This document shows positions 54,107 through 62,259 of a DNA stretch of 64,000 nt, piece by piece. Within the stretch, counting starts at the first letter, position 1. Each line of letters begins with the position of its first letter. The position numbers and the translations under genes are program-made. The notes under the pieces were generated by a model, which had not been told where the DNA came from, ran no database searches, and saw only the letters and a program-made list of their open reading frames with translations. This stretch comes from an uncultured Verrucomicrobia subdivision 3 bacterium (GTDB taxonomy: Bacteria > Verrucomicrobiota > Verrucomicrobiia > Limisphaerales > UBA8199), in assembly GCA_903913865.1 (NCBI GenBank), contig CAIWMU010000023.1, positions 1-64,000 on the forward strand, written 5' to 3'.

Positions 54107-55018
54107 TCATGGGCTTGCGGGCTTCGCGGCTTCGTGAAGGGCTGTTGCCAGATCGGCCGGGGACCATGTGTTGCCGTCGAACTGGCGGGCGATTCGGCCC
54201 CGGGGATCGATGACGACCGTTCGGAGGTTATGGGAGATGCTCCCTCCCTCCTCTTTTGTCATGATCAGATCGAGTTGCGGAGCCAGCTGTGCCAAGGTGG
54301 GGGTTGAAGCGACAGCAAAAATCCAGCGGTCAGGGTTCCCGTCACGATAGAGGTTGGCATAACTGGCGAGGATCGGAGGGTTGTCAAAATCGGGGTCAAA
54401 TGAAACCGATAGAAATTGCCAGTTCCGCCGGGAATCGGGGGCAACGAGCAGCAGATGGCGGGCTTTGGCAAAGTTCGTGGCCATCCGGGGGCAAAAGTCG
54501 GGCAGGGGACAGCGGGTGAAGAAGAATGTGAGAGCAACAGCCTTGCCCCGGTAATAAGAGAGTTGGATTTGCTTCCCGGTTTCATCTGTCACGGTGAAGT
54601 CCGGCATGAGGTCGCCGGGCTTGAGTTCTGTCACCAAATGCACGGATGGGGGAAGATTGGTGGCTGGCGGGGCTGTCACTAATGCCGGGATGGGGGTGGA
54701 TGGCTTGCCTACCCGCCGGATCTGGCTGATCCAATGGGTTTCAGCGTTTGCCGTGAGCTGGAAGGTTACCGTATCCCCTACGGTGATACCGGCCAGTTCA
54801 TTCGTATCCTTCACGTTGAACTCCATCGTCATGGCCGGCATATAGTCCGGGATGGGTTCATGGCGGATGACAGCCTTGGTGTGGTCGGGGGAAAGTTCAC
54901 GGACAAGTCCCCGGGTGTTGTGGGTCTGGGTGCCCGGGGATGCGGCGAAAGTCGATGGCACCCGGACGGCCCATAGGAGCAGAAGCAGAAGAAGCAGGGT
55001 TTGGTTTTTAACGGTCAT
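54107..55018 (-). CDS. CusF-SCO1 fusion copper protein
   Basis: The 303-aa exported protein has a signal peptide (residues 1-25). Next is a CusF-like copper-binding domain (about 35-110) with H53 (AVIRHEPIPDYMPAMTMEF), where the His and Met residues fit the CusF site. The second half is a SCO1/SenC thioredoxin-like domain with CPLPDFC (CxxxC) and ISHNLRT with the copper-binding His. SCO proteins deliver copper to cytochrome oxidase CuA or act as thiol reductases. The fusion suggests capture and delivery in one protein. Its start overlaps the previous SCO gene's stop by 4 nt. Confidence 0.88.
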   Translation of the reverse strand: MTVKNQTLLLLLLLLWAVRVPSTFAASPGTQTHNTRGLVRELSPDHTKAVIRHEPIPDYMPAMTMEFNVKDTNELAGITVGDTVTFQLTANAETHWISQIRRVGKPSTPIPALVTAPPATNLPPSVHLVTELKPGDLMPDFTVTDETGKQIQLSYYRGKAVALTFFFTRCPLPDFCPRMATNFAKARHLLLVAPDSRRNWQFLSVSFDPDFDNPPILASYANLYRDGNPDRWIFAVASTPTLAQLAPQLDLIMTKEEGGSISHNLRTVVIDPRGRIARQFDGNTWSPADLATALHEAAKPASP

Positions 55019-55728
55019 GATCTTCGGGGGTGGTTGCGGAGGCTTTTGATCTCGGTGGTAACGGCGGTGGCTATGTTTCGATTCATGCCGTCGAATGATC
55101 CGGCCACACCCCCGGATGGATCCACGAGCATGATGAGGTGTGTCCCGTCGAACCCACCCGGTATGGGGCTTGATGTCAGGGTGGATCGGGTAAGAAAACT
55201 GCTTTCAATCAGTTCATGCACCCTGGCCTTTTCACCCGTCAGGAAGAGCCATCGGTTCGTGTCTGCATGAAGGCCCTCCGCGAAGGTTCTGAGAACAGAA
55301 GGTGAGTCGGTTCGGGGATCGACCGTGAGGGAGAGGAGCAGCACGTCAGGGGACTGTGCCACCATTGATTGAATTTCCTGCATCCGGTCGTTGACCGTGC
55401 GGCAACTCAGGGAGCAACTGGTGAACATGAAATTGACCACCACAAACTTACCCTGCAGATCTGTCCGGGTGACGGGGCGTCCCGTGCGATCGGTCAGGGC
55501 AAAGTCGATGAGATGCCGGGGGTGATCCAGAGTCGGTGCGGGACCGGGTCCTGGCGGGGTGGGGGTGTTTCCAGTAACCAGAACCAGAAATGCACCCAGG
55601 CTGGACGCGAACAACCCAAGCCCGAAGCCGAGGATTTTCTCGTTCCGGGTCAGCCGGGTGGGATGTTCCGTGTGGCTTTCAGCCTTAATTGGGCCGGGAT
55701 TTGGCAGGTTTGACGAGTTTTGATTCAT
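55015..55728 (-). CDS. SCO1/SenC-family membrane-anchored protein
   Basis: The 237-aa product has a single membrane anchor near residues 34-54 (KILGFGLGLFASSLGAFLVLVTG). A SCO1 domain follows with NFMFTSCSLSCRTVN (CxxxC copper/thiol motif) and DGTHLIMLVDP with the third ligand His. The start at 55728 (MNQNSSN) was chosen because the upstream in-frame extension is Pro/Ser/Trp-rich shadow sequence. It overlaps the HMA gene by 44 nt and the next SCO gene by 4 nt, so the three are translated in a coupled block. Confidence 0.88.
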   Translation of the reverse strand: MNQNSSNLPNPGPIKAESHTEHPTRLTRNEKILGFGLGLFASSLGAFLVLVTGNTPTPPGPGPAPTLDHPRHLIDFALTDRTGRPVTRTDLQGKFVVVNFMFTSCSLSCRTVNDRMQEIQSMVAQSPDVLLLSLTVDPRTDSPSVLRTFAEGLHADTNRWLFLTGEKARVHELIESSFLTRSTLTSSPIPGGFDGTHLIMLVDPSGGVAGSFDGMNRNIATAVTTEIKSLRNHPRRS

Positions 55729-56053
55729 AACCGGCTTCGGAGATGGCTTTTGTGATGGCTGTGGTGGAGGCCAGATTGGTGTTGCAGATAACGATCGCCA
55801 GCTTGTTGCTGAACGACACGTCCACTGAGACCACACCGGTGACCCGCCTGAGTTCGCTGGCGATTCCCTTCGCGCAACCGTCACAACTCATTCCAGTGAT
55901 GCTGAATCGGTTGGTTTTGTTCCCGGAGGTCGGGGATTCCGAGGCGACACCCCACTCCGGCAGGGTGGTGCAAGCGAGAATGGATGTGAGGATCAGCTGC
56001 AAGGTTGTGCGTTTGATCGGGGAAGGTTTTTTTGTCTGTGTTATTGTATTCAT
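55685..56053 (-). CDS. Exported heavy-metal-associated (HMA) domain protein
   Basis: The 122-aa protein has an N-terminal signal-like segment ([17 protein letters not shown]) and one HMA domain with [22 protein letters not shown]; the CDGC is the copper-binding pair. The C-terminal helix-strand pattern ([15 protein letters not shown]) completes the fold. Unlike CopZ it is exported, so it should bind copper outside the cytoplasm. It starts at 56053, overlapping the prepilin gene's stop by 4 nt, and runs 44 nt into the SCO gene. Confidence 0.85.
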   Translation of the reverse strand: MNTITQTKKPSPIKRTTLQLILTSILACTTLPEWGVASESPTSGNKTNRFSITGMSCDGCAKGIASELRRVTGVVSVDVSFSNKLAIVICNTNLASTTAITKAISEAGYESKLVKPAKSRPN

Positions 56054-56862
56054 TGTGCGAGGGATGGATTCCATAGGTCGTTTTGGGGCGGGAAGTAGAT
56101 ATTTTTCAATAGTTGAAGGGATGCGTGACCATCGGCAAAGGTGTAGTTTGCGCGATTCTTGTGGCGGCGCGATGCCAGATCCTGTGCGTCCTCCTGGCTG
56201 ATCCAGAAATGGGGCATGATATGGTCGGCGCTGCTGTTGTTTTCTGCGAACAGGATTGTGGATGTGGACCGGGGCAGCTGTGCGGCGTGTCTCCAGGTCT
56301 GTGGCTTGCCGGTGTAATCGTCATCGGCACCCAGTTCGAAATAGACGTTGAACCCGTAGCTCCACGGGTTGGTCCGGATGTCGCTCGGGCAATGGTAGAT
56401 ACCCTTCAGCAGGTTCGTCCAGCTGGCGATGCCAGAGCCCAGTTGCGGGGCGATGCTGCGTTCCCAAGGGAGTTCCTCATTCGCGAAGGCTGAATGCTGG
56501 CTTCGGGGGAAGGTGTCTGCGTTGTCATCGACATAGAGGCGGACACCCAAACCGAGCTGGCGCATCTGGCTGAGGCACTGGGTGGAACGGGCCGATTCCC
56601 TGGCCCGCGAGAGGGCTGGCAGGAGCATGGATGCCAGAACGGCGATGATTGCGATCACCACCAGAAGCTCAATCAGGGTGAATCCATGCTCCGATTTCGA
56701 GGAAATGGAGCCAGTCCCCACCGTTGCGTGCTGCCGAAACAGGGTGGGGACTGGTTCATGCGATTCGACTCCTCCACGCCGCTGATAGGGGACCCCGTTT
56801 TCAGGGTTCCCTGCCGGGGCAGCGTGGCGAAGGTCGTGGTTCACTCGTCGGTTCATTGGCAT
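56050..56862 (-). CDS. Type II secretion/type IV pilin-like prepilin
   Basis: The product is up to 270 aa. Its prepilin site is EHG^[25 protein letters not shown], cut by prepilin peptidase with methylation of Phe. The remainder has the 'CPSD', 'FAENN' and '[15 protein letters not shown]' segments of the H-x9-DG family common in Verrucomicrobiota and Lentisphaerota. The true start is uncertain: 56862 gives a long 60-residue leader, and a later start nearer the cut site is likely. Its place inside a copper cluster is unusual for a pilin. The stop overlaps the HMA gene start (ATGA). Confidence 0.85.
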   Translation of the reverse strand: MPMNRRVNHDLRHAAPAGNPENGVPYQRRGGVESHEPVPTLFRQHATVGTGSISSKSEHGFTLIELLVVIAIIAVLASMLLPALSRARESARSTQCLSQMRQLGLGVRLYVDDNADTFPRSQHSAFANEELPWERSIAPQLGSGIASWTNLLKGIYHCPSDIRTNPWSYGFNVYFELGADDDYTGKPQTWRHAAQLPRSTSTILFAENNSSADHIMPHFWISQEDAQDLASRRHKNRANYTFADGHASLQLLKNIYFPPQNDLWNPSLAQ

Positions 56863-56881
56863 CTGGTTTGCTCAGATTGGA

Positions 56882-57706
56882 TCAGGGCTGGCGGCGCATC
56901 CGGAAGTATTTTTGCGCCGGGTTGCTGTCCAAGATCACAGCGGATTGACCATCCACCGTTGTGGGGGGGGTGGTGATGGCTGTCCATTGGGCTGCATCGC
57001 TTGAGCCAGCCGTTTCCAGAACCCAGTTTGTGGCGGTGCCGGAAGGCCATCCGATGACGATCTTGCGGGCCAGACTCAACGCCGGGCGCCCATCCGGAAC
57101 GTTGCTCCAGAGAAACCCCACAGCGCCGCTGCTGGAACCCGGGACCTCTTTTCCGGTCGATTTGTTAACGAGGTAAACCTCGAAGGATGCAGAGAGGCTG
57201 TTGGTTCCGGGCGGGGCTGCAAAGACCGGGTGGAACATCATCGCATTCCAGAACATCGCATTGGTGCTTCCGTCCGTCCCGAAGATCGGTGCCAGCGTCT
57301 TGGGGGCAGAACTGGAGTAGCGGTAGGCCTTCAACTCAGGGGAGCCGGAGAGCTTGCGAATCCACATTTGCGTGTTTGCCGGGAGTGATTCACTCATGGC
57401 ATCCATGACCCAGCCATAGCGGCGGCTGAAGGAGGCACCCTGGCGGCTTGGGTCGAGTGCGTCGAACCACGGATCAGCGGCGTCGAAGTCGTCACTGGGG
57501 TTGCTCACCATGAGCGGGGTGAGTTGCGGAATCTCACCGGGCATCATCACGTGTATGGCCCCATCCCCCGATTGATAGGAAACCATAGGCATTGCCATGG
57601 CCCCCTGCATGGGAACGGTTGTCAGGGTGGCGGAACTTGCCATCGAAAGTCCGAACGTCATAACGGCGGCGGTGGCGCTAAGAAAATGGAACTGCGAATT
57701 CTGCAT
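56882..57706 (-). CDS. Secreted methionine-rich protein
   Basis: The 274-aa product has a signal peptide (to about residue 27, MASSATLTT). It then has a Met-rich stretch (MQGAMAMPMVSY, HVMMPGEIPQLTPLMV) and an IHV..M segment suited to copper binding. The middle part is beta-rich. The C-terminus (WTAITTPPTTV...YFRMRRQP) resembles the verrucomicrobial end module of secreted proteins that usually finish in a 'FYRLR'-type sequence. I do not recognise a catalytic family. It sits 20 bp before the prepilin gene and may bind copper extracellularly (inference). Confidence 0.75.
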   Translation of the reverse strand: MQNSQFHFLSATAAVMTFGLSMASSATLTTVPMQGAMAMPMVSYQSGDGAIHVMMPGEIPQLTPLMVSNPSDDFDAADPWFDALDPSRQGASFSRRYGWVMDAMSESLPANTQMWIRKLSGSPELKAYRYSSSAPKTLAPIFGTDGSTNAMFWNAMMFHPVFAAPPGTNSLSASFEVYLVNKSTGKEVPGSSSGAVGFLWSNVPDGRPALSLARKIVIGWPSGTATNWVLETAGSSDAAQWTAITTPPTTVDGQSAVILDSNPAQKYFRMRRQP

Positions 57707-57924
57707 GGGAACGATTCTCCTTAAAATATTACTGGTTTATTGGTCATGAAACCTCCTCCTTGGAGTTCCCGGCCCGCATGTGGAATCCAGAGGATCCCTC
57801 TGCGTCATGGTCTGCCAGGAAATTGGGAATGGACGGGTGGAGATGACAGCGATCCGCTGTCGGGGAGGCCGATCCGCTTTACAGGAGGGATGACGATTGG
57901 TCATCCCAAGCTCAAAACGGGGGC

Positions 57925-58362
57925 TTAAGCCCCTGCGAACGTGCTGTCAGTCCCGCAACGGGGGCGGGGTTTCGGAGGTTGATCTGAGCGGGTTGGACCC
58001 CGGTCGTCGGAGGTCGTGAATCGATGGTCGTTGGGAAGGAAACTGAACGTTATGGAACTCCACGGCAAACCGGCATCCAGCTTGGAAATGGGATTCGATT
58101 GCGCCTGATCCTGCTTCTGCTGTTCTGCCCTGGTGCTGGAGATCGCCTTGCAGAGGTTGCAGGGGTGTTGTCCATCGAAGGTCTTGCCCACGGCCTCCTG
58201 AAATGTCCCGTTGTGGGAATACCGAACGAACATGCCAGCCCAGGCTACCGTTTGTAGCACAGCCCAGTGCAGGCCCAGAGAAAGGACCAGCAAGCCGACT
58301 GTTACTGCTTTGGCAAACGGACGCACTAATCGGGAGGGTATACCAGCGTGGTCCAAAGTCAA
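57925..58362 (-). CDS. Small anchored protein with HPCNLCKAI motif
   Basis: The 145-aa product has one membrane helix or uncleaved signal near residues 19-42 (AVTVGLLVLSLGLHWAVLQTVAWAGM). The short motif TFDGQHPCNLCKAI follows, with a CxxC pair preceded by His, then a Pro/Arg-rich tail. I have seen this motif only in small verrucomicrobial-type proteins near copper genes. It is the first gene of the copper cluster, 218 bp from the Met-rich gene. Metal binding is plausible. The ATG at 58362 has no strong ribosome-binding site; a later start is possible. Confidence 0.65.
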   Translation of the reverse strand: MTLDHAGIPSRLVRPFAKAVTVGLLVLSLGLHWAVLQTVAWAGMFVRYSHNGTFQEAVGKTFDGQHPCNLCKAISSTRAEQQKQDQAQSNPISKLDAGLPWSSITFSFLPNDHRFTTSDDRGPTRSDQPPKPRPRCGTDSTFAGA

Positions 58363-58580
58363 ATTTTGGGTGAGGGGCCTGGTGAAAAAAACGGGGAGGA
58401 CTTCAAAGTTCCGCGGGGCAAGGGTTGGGGATCGGACTGGATCCTCCGGTCCTCATCAGCCCCGGGGTGCCGGGCCTGCCGCTGGACAGAACCCGGTTTG
58501 GATTCCCGGGGAGGATTTGATTTTTTTTGGGCTTCCCCAGTGCACACAAGTGACTCGCCAAGGGATTCGACGGTGGCAGT

Positions 58581-59585
58581 ATGTGGCGTGTGACACCATT
58601 GAATTTGATTTTGTTGGCCCTGCTGTTTCCGGTCGCCGGGGGGTGGGCGCAGTCGCCGGAGGTCGCGCCATCCCGTTCCGAGCTGGTGCGCCGTTTGGAG
58701 AAGGTGATGGGGGAGTTTCCGGGTGAGACGAAAAAGTGCCCGCTTGATATTCAGGTGGTTGAGGAGGTGGATTGTGGCGACCATATCCGGAAGTTTCTCA
58801 CCTATCAATCAGAACCCGGCGGGCGGGTGCCTGCTTATCTGCTGATCCCCAAACCTGCGCCAAAGCGGGGGCTCGGGGTCGGCATTCTTGCGCTTCATCA
58901 GACTCACCCCGAAGGTCACAAGGTGGTGGTCGGTTTGGGCGGAAGTCCGAACGATGAATACGGGCTTGAACTGGTTCGGCGCGGTTTTTTCTGTCTGGCT
59001 CCCGCCTATCCCCGGCTCGCGGATTATGCGCCGGATCTTTCCCGTTACAAAAGCGGGACCATGAAAGCCATCTGGGACAACGTGCGGGGTTTGGATCTTC
59101 TTGCCACTTATGCCGGGACGGATCCCGCGCGGTTTGGGGCCATCGGCCATTCACTGGGTGGTCACAATTCCCTCTTTACGGCTGCTTTCGACAGGCGCAT
59201 CAAGATTGTGGTCACCAGCTGCGGGTTTGACTCCTTCCGTGACTATATGAACGGTGATATCAAGGGTTGGACCAGCTCCCGTTACATGCCGAAACTCCTC
59301 GAATTTGCCCCTGACCATTACCCTTTTGATTTCGACACCGTGCTCGCACTGATTGCACCCCGGACGGTCGTTGTCAACGCCCCCAAGGGGGATACGAATT
59401 TCAAATGGCAGAGTGTCGATCGTGTCGTAAACAGTGCAGGGGAGATTGCCAAAGCCATGGGAGGGAATGCGGCTATCCGCGTTGAGCATCCTGATTGCGG
59501 GCACTCCTTCTCCAGGGAGGCCAGGGAGATTGGCTATGGCGGGATTGAAAAGGTCTTTGGACGTCAAAAAGGCGATGGATACTGA
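58581..59585 (+). CDS. Secreted alpha/beta-hydrolase
   Basis: The 334-aa enzyme has a signal peptide (NLILLALLFPVAGGWAQS). An alpha/beta-hydrolase fold follows with the nucleophile elbow GHSLGGHN (the Ser), the acid in VVNAPKGDTN and the HPDCGHSF histidine. The region GPAYLLIPKP...GILALHQTHPEGHKVV resembles acetyl-xylan-esterase/dienelactone-hydrolase-like proteins common beside polysaccharide-degrading genes. The substrate is unknown. It is divergent from the copper cluster. Confidence 0.85.
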   Translation: MWRVTPLNLILLALLFPVAGGWAQSPEVAPSRSELVRRLEKVMGEFPGETKKCPLDIQVVEEVDCGDHIRKFLTYQSEPGGRVPAYLLIPKPAPKRGLGVGILALHQTHPEGHKVVVGLGGSPNDEYGLELVRRGFFCLAPAYPRLADYAPDLSRYKSGTMKAIWDNVRGLDLLATYAGTDPARFGAIGHSLGGHNSLFTAAFDRRIKIVVTSCGFDSFRDYMNGDIKGWTSSRYMPKLLEFAPDHYPFDFDTVLALIAPRTVVVNAPKGDTNFKWQSVDRVVNSAGEIAKAMGGNAAIRVEHPDCGHSFSREAREIGYGGIEKVFGRQKGDGY

Positions 59586-59870
59586 TGACTGGATGGGGTT
59601 ACCCGGTTCGGTTTGCCATTGTGCCGTTCGCTCAGCGTCCGTGCCTGGTGTGGTTTGATATCCATGGCAAGGTCCGTCTTCAAAATTAGACCTGGTTGGC
59701 GTAATCCGGCAGGGACCACCCCGCCCCGATCGCCCAAGAATTTTACCTATTTTGTTTGCTTGACACATCGTGGTCCGGGGTGATGAAATGAGCGCATCAC
59801 AACGAGGGTGTTCCTGCAATCCATGCAGGGGCTCTCTCTTTCAATAAACCAAGAAACGATGAAAGGTTCT

Positions 59871-62102
59871 ATGAACTCGAAACAGTTCGGGATGGGGTCT
59901 GTTGCATTAACCGCAGGGTTACTGCTGGTTGGGGTTGTCGGGGGTGTTGCAGCCTCCTATAAAGACACGGTGCTGGCTGACAAGCCAGTGGGATATTGGC
60001 GACTGGAGGATCTGCCCGGATCGGGCGTTGCCGAGGATCTCGGGCCGTATGGATTGAGCGGCACATATATCACGGACAACACCGGAAGCTATCCCAAGGC
60101 AGGGGTTCCGGGTATCGATACCAACGCGGTTAATTTTCATCTCTACACAGATGAATTTGGAGTGTCACAACGCTCGTTTATCCAGATACCGTATTCTGCG
60201 GACTTGAATCCTCAGGATGGTGCCAAGAAGCAGCTTCCGTTTTCCGTGGAATGTTGGGCCAGACCCATGTCGACGGATGCCTCCGGGTATCGGAGTCCGG
60301 TGGGAAATTTCGGTGGATGGGGAGATTCTTCAGGATGGTTGTTCTACCAAACCCCCGAAGTCGCAGGCAAATCGGATTGGATCTGGGTTCAAAAAGGTGG
60401 CGGCATCTGGCTCGGTGGTGGAAATATTGGCAAGGGACGGTGGGACCATCTTTGTGCTGTTTATGACGGGGCGAAGGTGAGTTTCTATGTCAACGGTGTC
60501 TTCCGTGATTCTGCGAACGACTCCACGGCCCTGGCCAACAGCAGCCAGGCCCTTTGCATCGCGGCCCGGGACACCGGTTACGGATATTTCGACGGCAGTG
60601 TGGACGAGGTGGCGGTCTACTCGAATGCCTTATCTGCGGCGCAGATCACACTGCATTACCAGGTGGGTTCGACCAACTTCCGGGTTGGGGCACTACCGCC
60701 GACCATTGTGAGCGATCCATCACCGGCGACGAACTACGCGGGCAGGGTGACCGTTTTCATTGCGACTGCGGACGGCACGGCCCCTTTGTCCTACCAGTGG
60801 TATAAGGGATCAACAGCCATAGCGGGAGCCACCGCAGACCGGTTGGAATATACGCCGGTTGCGGCGGACAATAACGCCATGTTCAAGGTGGTTGTCACCA
60901 ATCCCTATGGCCAGTCCCAGAGTTCTGCCGTGAAGCTGACGGTGCTGACAGACCTGATCCTGGTTTCGAATCCAGAAACCACAAGCCGGTATGAGGGGAG
61001 TTTCGCCGCGTTCCGGGCTGGTGCGGATGGTGCGCTGCCGATCAGCTACCAATGGTACAAGGGCGCGACTGCGATTCCCGGAGCCACCGGGGCCACACTG
61101 TGGTTGAAGAACATCAGTCTGACAGATGACTCCACCACTTATTACGCCCGGATCAGCAATCCCTACATGACCACGAACAGTGACCCTGCCACGCTCAGTG
61201 TCACAACTCGGCCTGTCACCGTCGCAAAGACCGGCCATGCCCGGTTTGTGATGGCAGATGAGCCTGTGGCTTATTGGAGGCTGGATGAAGCGGCTGGAAG
61301 CGGATCCGTGACGGATGCCGCCGGAAGTTTTGACGGAAATCTCGACGACAACTCCGGAAATGGCACATTTACATTCGCCCAGGGTGGTGGTGTTCCCAAT
61401 GATCCGGACAAGTCCCTCGGTGTGACCGGCGGCGCGCGTGCTGTCATTCCCTACGCCATGGAATTGAACCCGGTTGGCCCGTTCACGGCGGAGGCATGGT
61501 TCAAGCCTTCGACACTCGGTGCGGATGGATCTGATTATCGCAGCGCTTTCGCCTCGATGGGCAATGGTGTTGGCGGGCCGATTGGATGGAATCTCTATCA
61601 GACACCCAACCACCAATGGGGATGGTTCATCTGGGGCGACAATTGGATCAACACAGGCTTGTACGGCCGGGCGGGTGCCATTGTCGCCAACCAGTGGCAC
61701 CATGTCGTGCTGACCTATGATGGAAGTCTCTTCCATATCTATAACAACGGGGTTGAGGAAGCCTCCGGGGCATGGGGTGGCTATGTGCCGAACCGCAACG
61801 GGGCGACTGTGCTTGGTTGGCGGACTGACCGGGATTGGAAGCCGTTTCAGGGTTTGATCGATGACGTCGCCTTTTACAACAAGGCACTCACCCCGACCCA
61901 GGTCGAAAACCATTATGCGGGATCGATCCGCCTGACCATCGAGAAGGTGGGGGACAAGGTTGTTCTTTCCTGGCCGTTTGGCACCCTGCAGCAGAGTGCG
62001 ACTGTTAATGGCACCTACGCCGATGTCGCGGGAGCCACGTCCCCGATGACGAACTCCCTGGGGTCGATCACCAAATACCACCGGGTCAAGATCGGTAACT
62101 AA
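59871..62102 (+). CDS. Secreted LamG/Ig-like multidomain protein
   Basis: The start at 59871 is favoured by AAAGG about 5 nt upstream. The 743-aa product has a signal peptide, then two LamG-type (concanavalin-like) domains, about residues 30-260 and 460-700, both opening with DKPVGYWRL- or DEPVAYWRL-type sequence and containing WxxxxxYDG (WDHLCAVYDG, WHHVVLTYDG). Between them are two similar Ig-like repeats with PLSYQWYKGSTAIAGAT and PISYQWYKGATAIPGAT. The C-terminal part (LTIEKVGDKVVLSWPFGTLQ) is a short beta module. This is a carbohydrate- or surface-binding protein. No catalytic site is seen. Confidence 0.85.
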   Translation: MNSKQFGMGSVALTAGLLLVGVVGGVAASYKDTVLADKPVGYWRLEDLPGSGVAEDLGPYGLSGTYITDNTGSYPKAGVPGIDTNAVNFHLYTDEFGVSQRSFIQIPYSADLNPQDGAKKQLPFSVECWARPMSTDASGYRSPVGNFGGWGDSSGWLFYQTPEVAGKSDWIWVQKGGGIWLGGGNIGKGRWDHLCAVYDGAKVSFYVNGVFRDSANDSTALANSSQALCIAARDTGYGYFDGSVDEVAVYSNALSAAQITLHYQVGSTNFRVGALPPTIVSDPSPATNYAGRVTVFIATADGTAPLSYQWYKGSTAIAGATADRLEYTPVAADNNAMFKVVVTNPYGQSQSSAVKLTVLTDLILVSNPETTSRYEGSFAAFRAGADGALPISYQWYKGATAIPGATGATLWLKNISLTDDSTTYYARISNPYMTTNSDPATLSVTTRPVTVAKTGHARFVMADEPVAYWRLDEAAGSGSVTDAAGSFDGNLDDNSGNGTFTFAQGGGVPNDPDKSLGVTGGARAVIPYAMELNPVGPFTAEAWFKPSTLGADGSDYRSAFASMGNGVGGPIGWNLYQTPNHQWGWFIWGDNWINTGLYGRAGAIVANQWHHVVLTYDGSLFHIYNNGVEEASGAWGGYVPNRNGATVLGWRTDRDWKPFQGLIDDVAFYNKALTPTQVENHYAGSIRLTIEKVGDKVVLSWPFGTLQQSATVNGTYADVAGATSPMTNSLGSITKYHRVKIGN

Positions 62103-62132
62103 GTCATCGAAGGCTTGGAAGCAGTCTTATCA

Positions 62133-62171
62133 CCCCTTCCCGCGCCAAGTGCGTGGGAAGGGGCTTTTTTT
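62133..62171 (+). terminator. Intrinsic terminator after the LamG gene
   Basis: CCCCTTCCCGCG (62133-62144) pairs with CGTGGGAAGGGG (62152-62163), one G-T pair, around a 7-base loop. It is followed by CTTTTTTT. It lies 30 bp after the LamG stop codon. Confidence 0.9.
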
Positions 62172-62259
62172 GCAGCACCGATCCGGTGCCAAAGGGACGG
62201 AAATTTCGCACTTTCAGGGGGCGGTTGGGGCGCTGTTTGCCTGTTCAGCCGTTGGCAGG

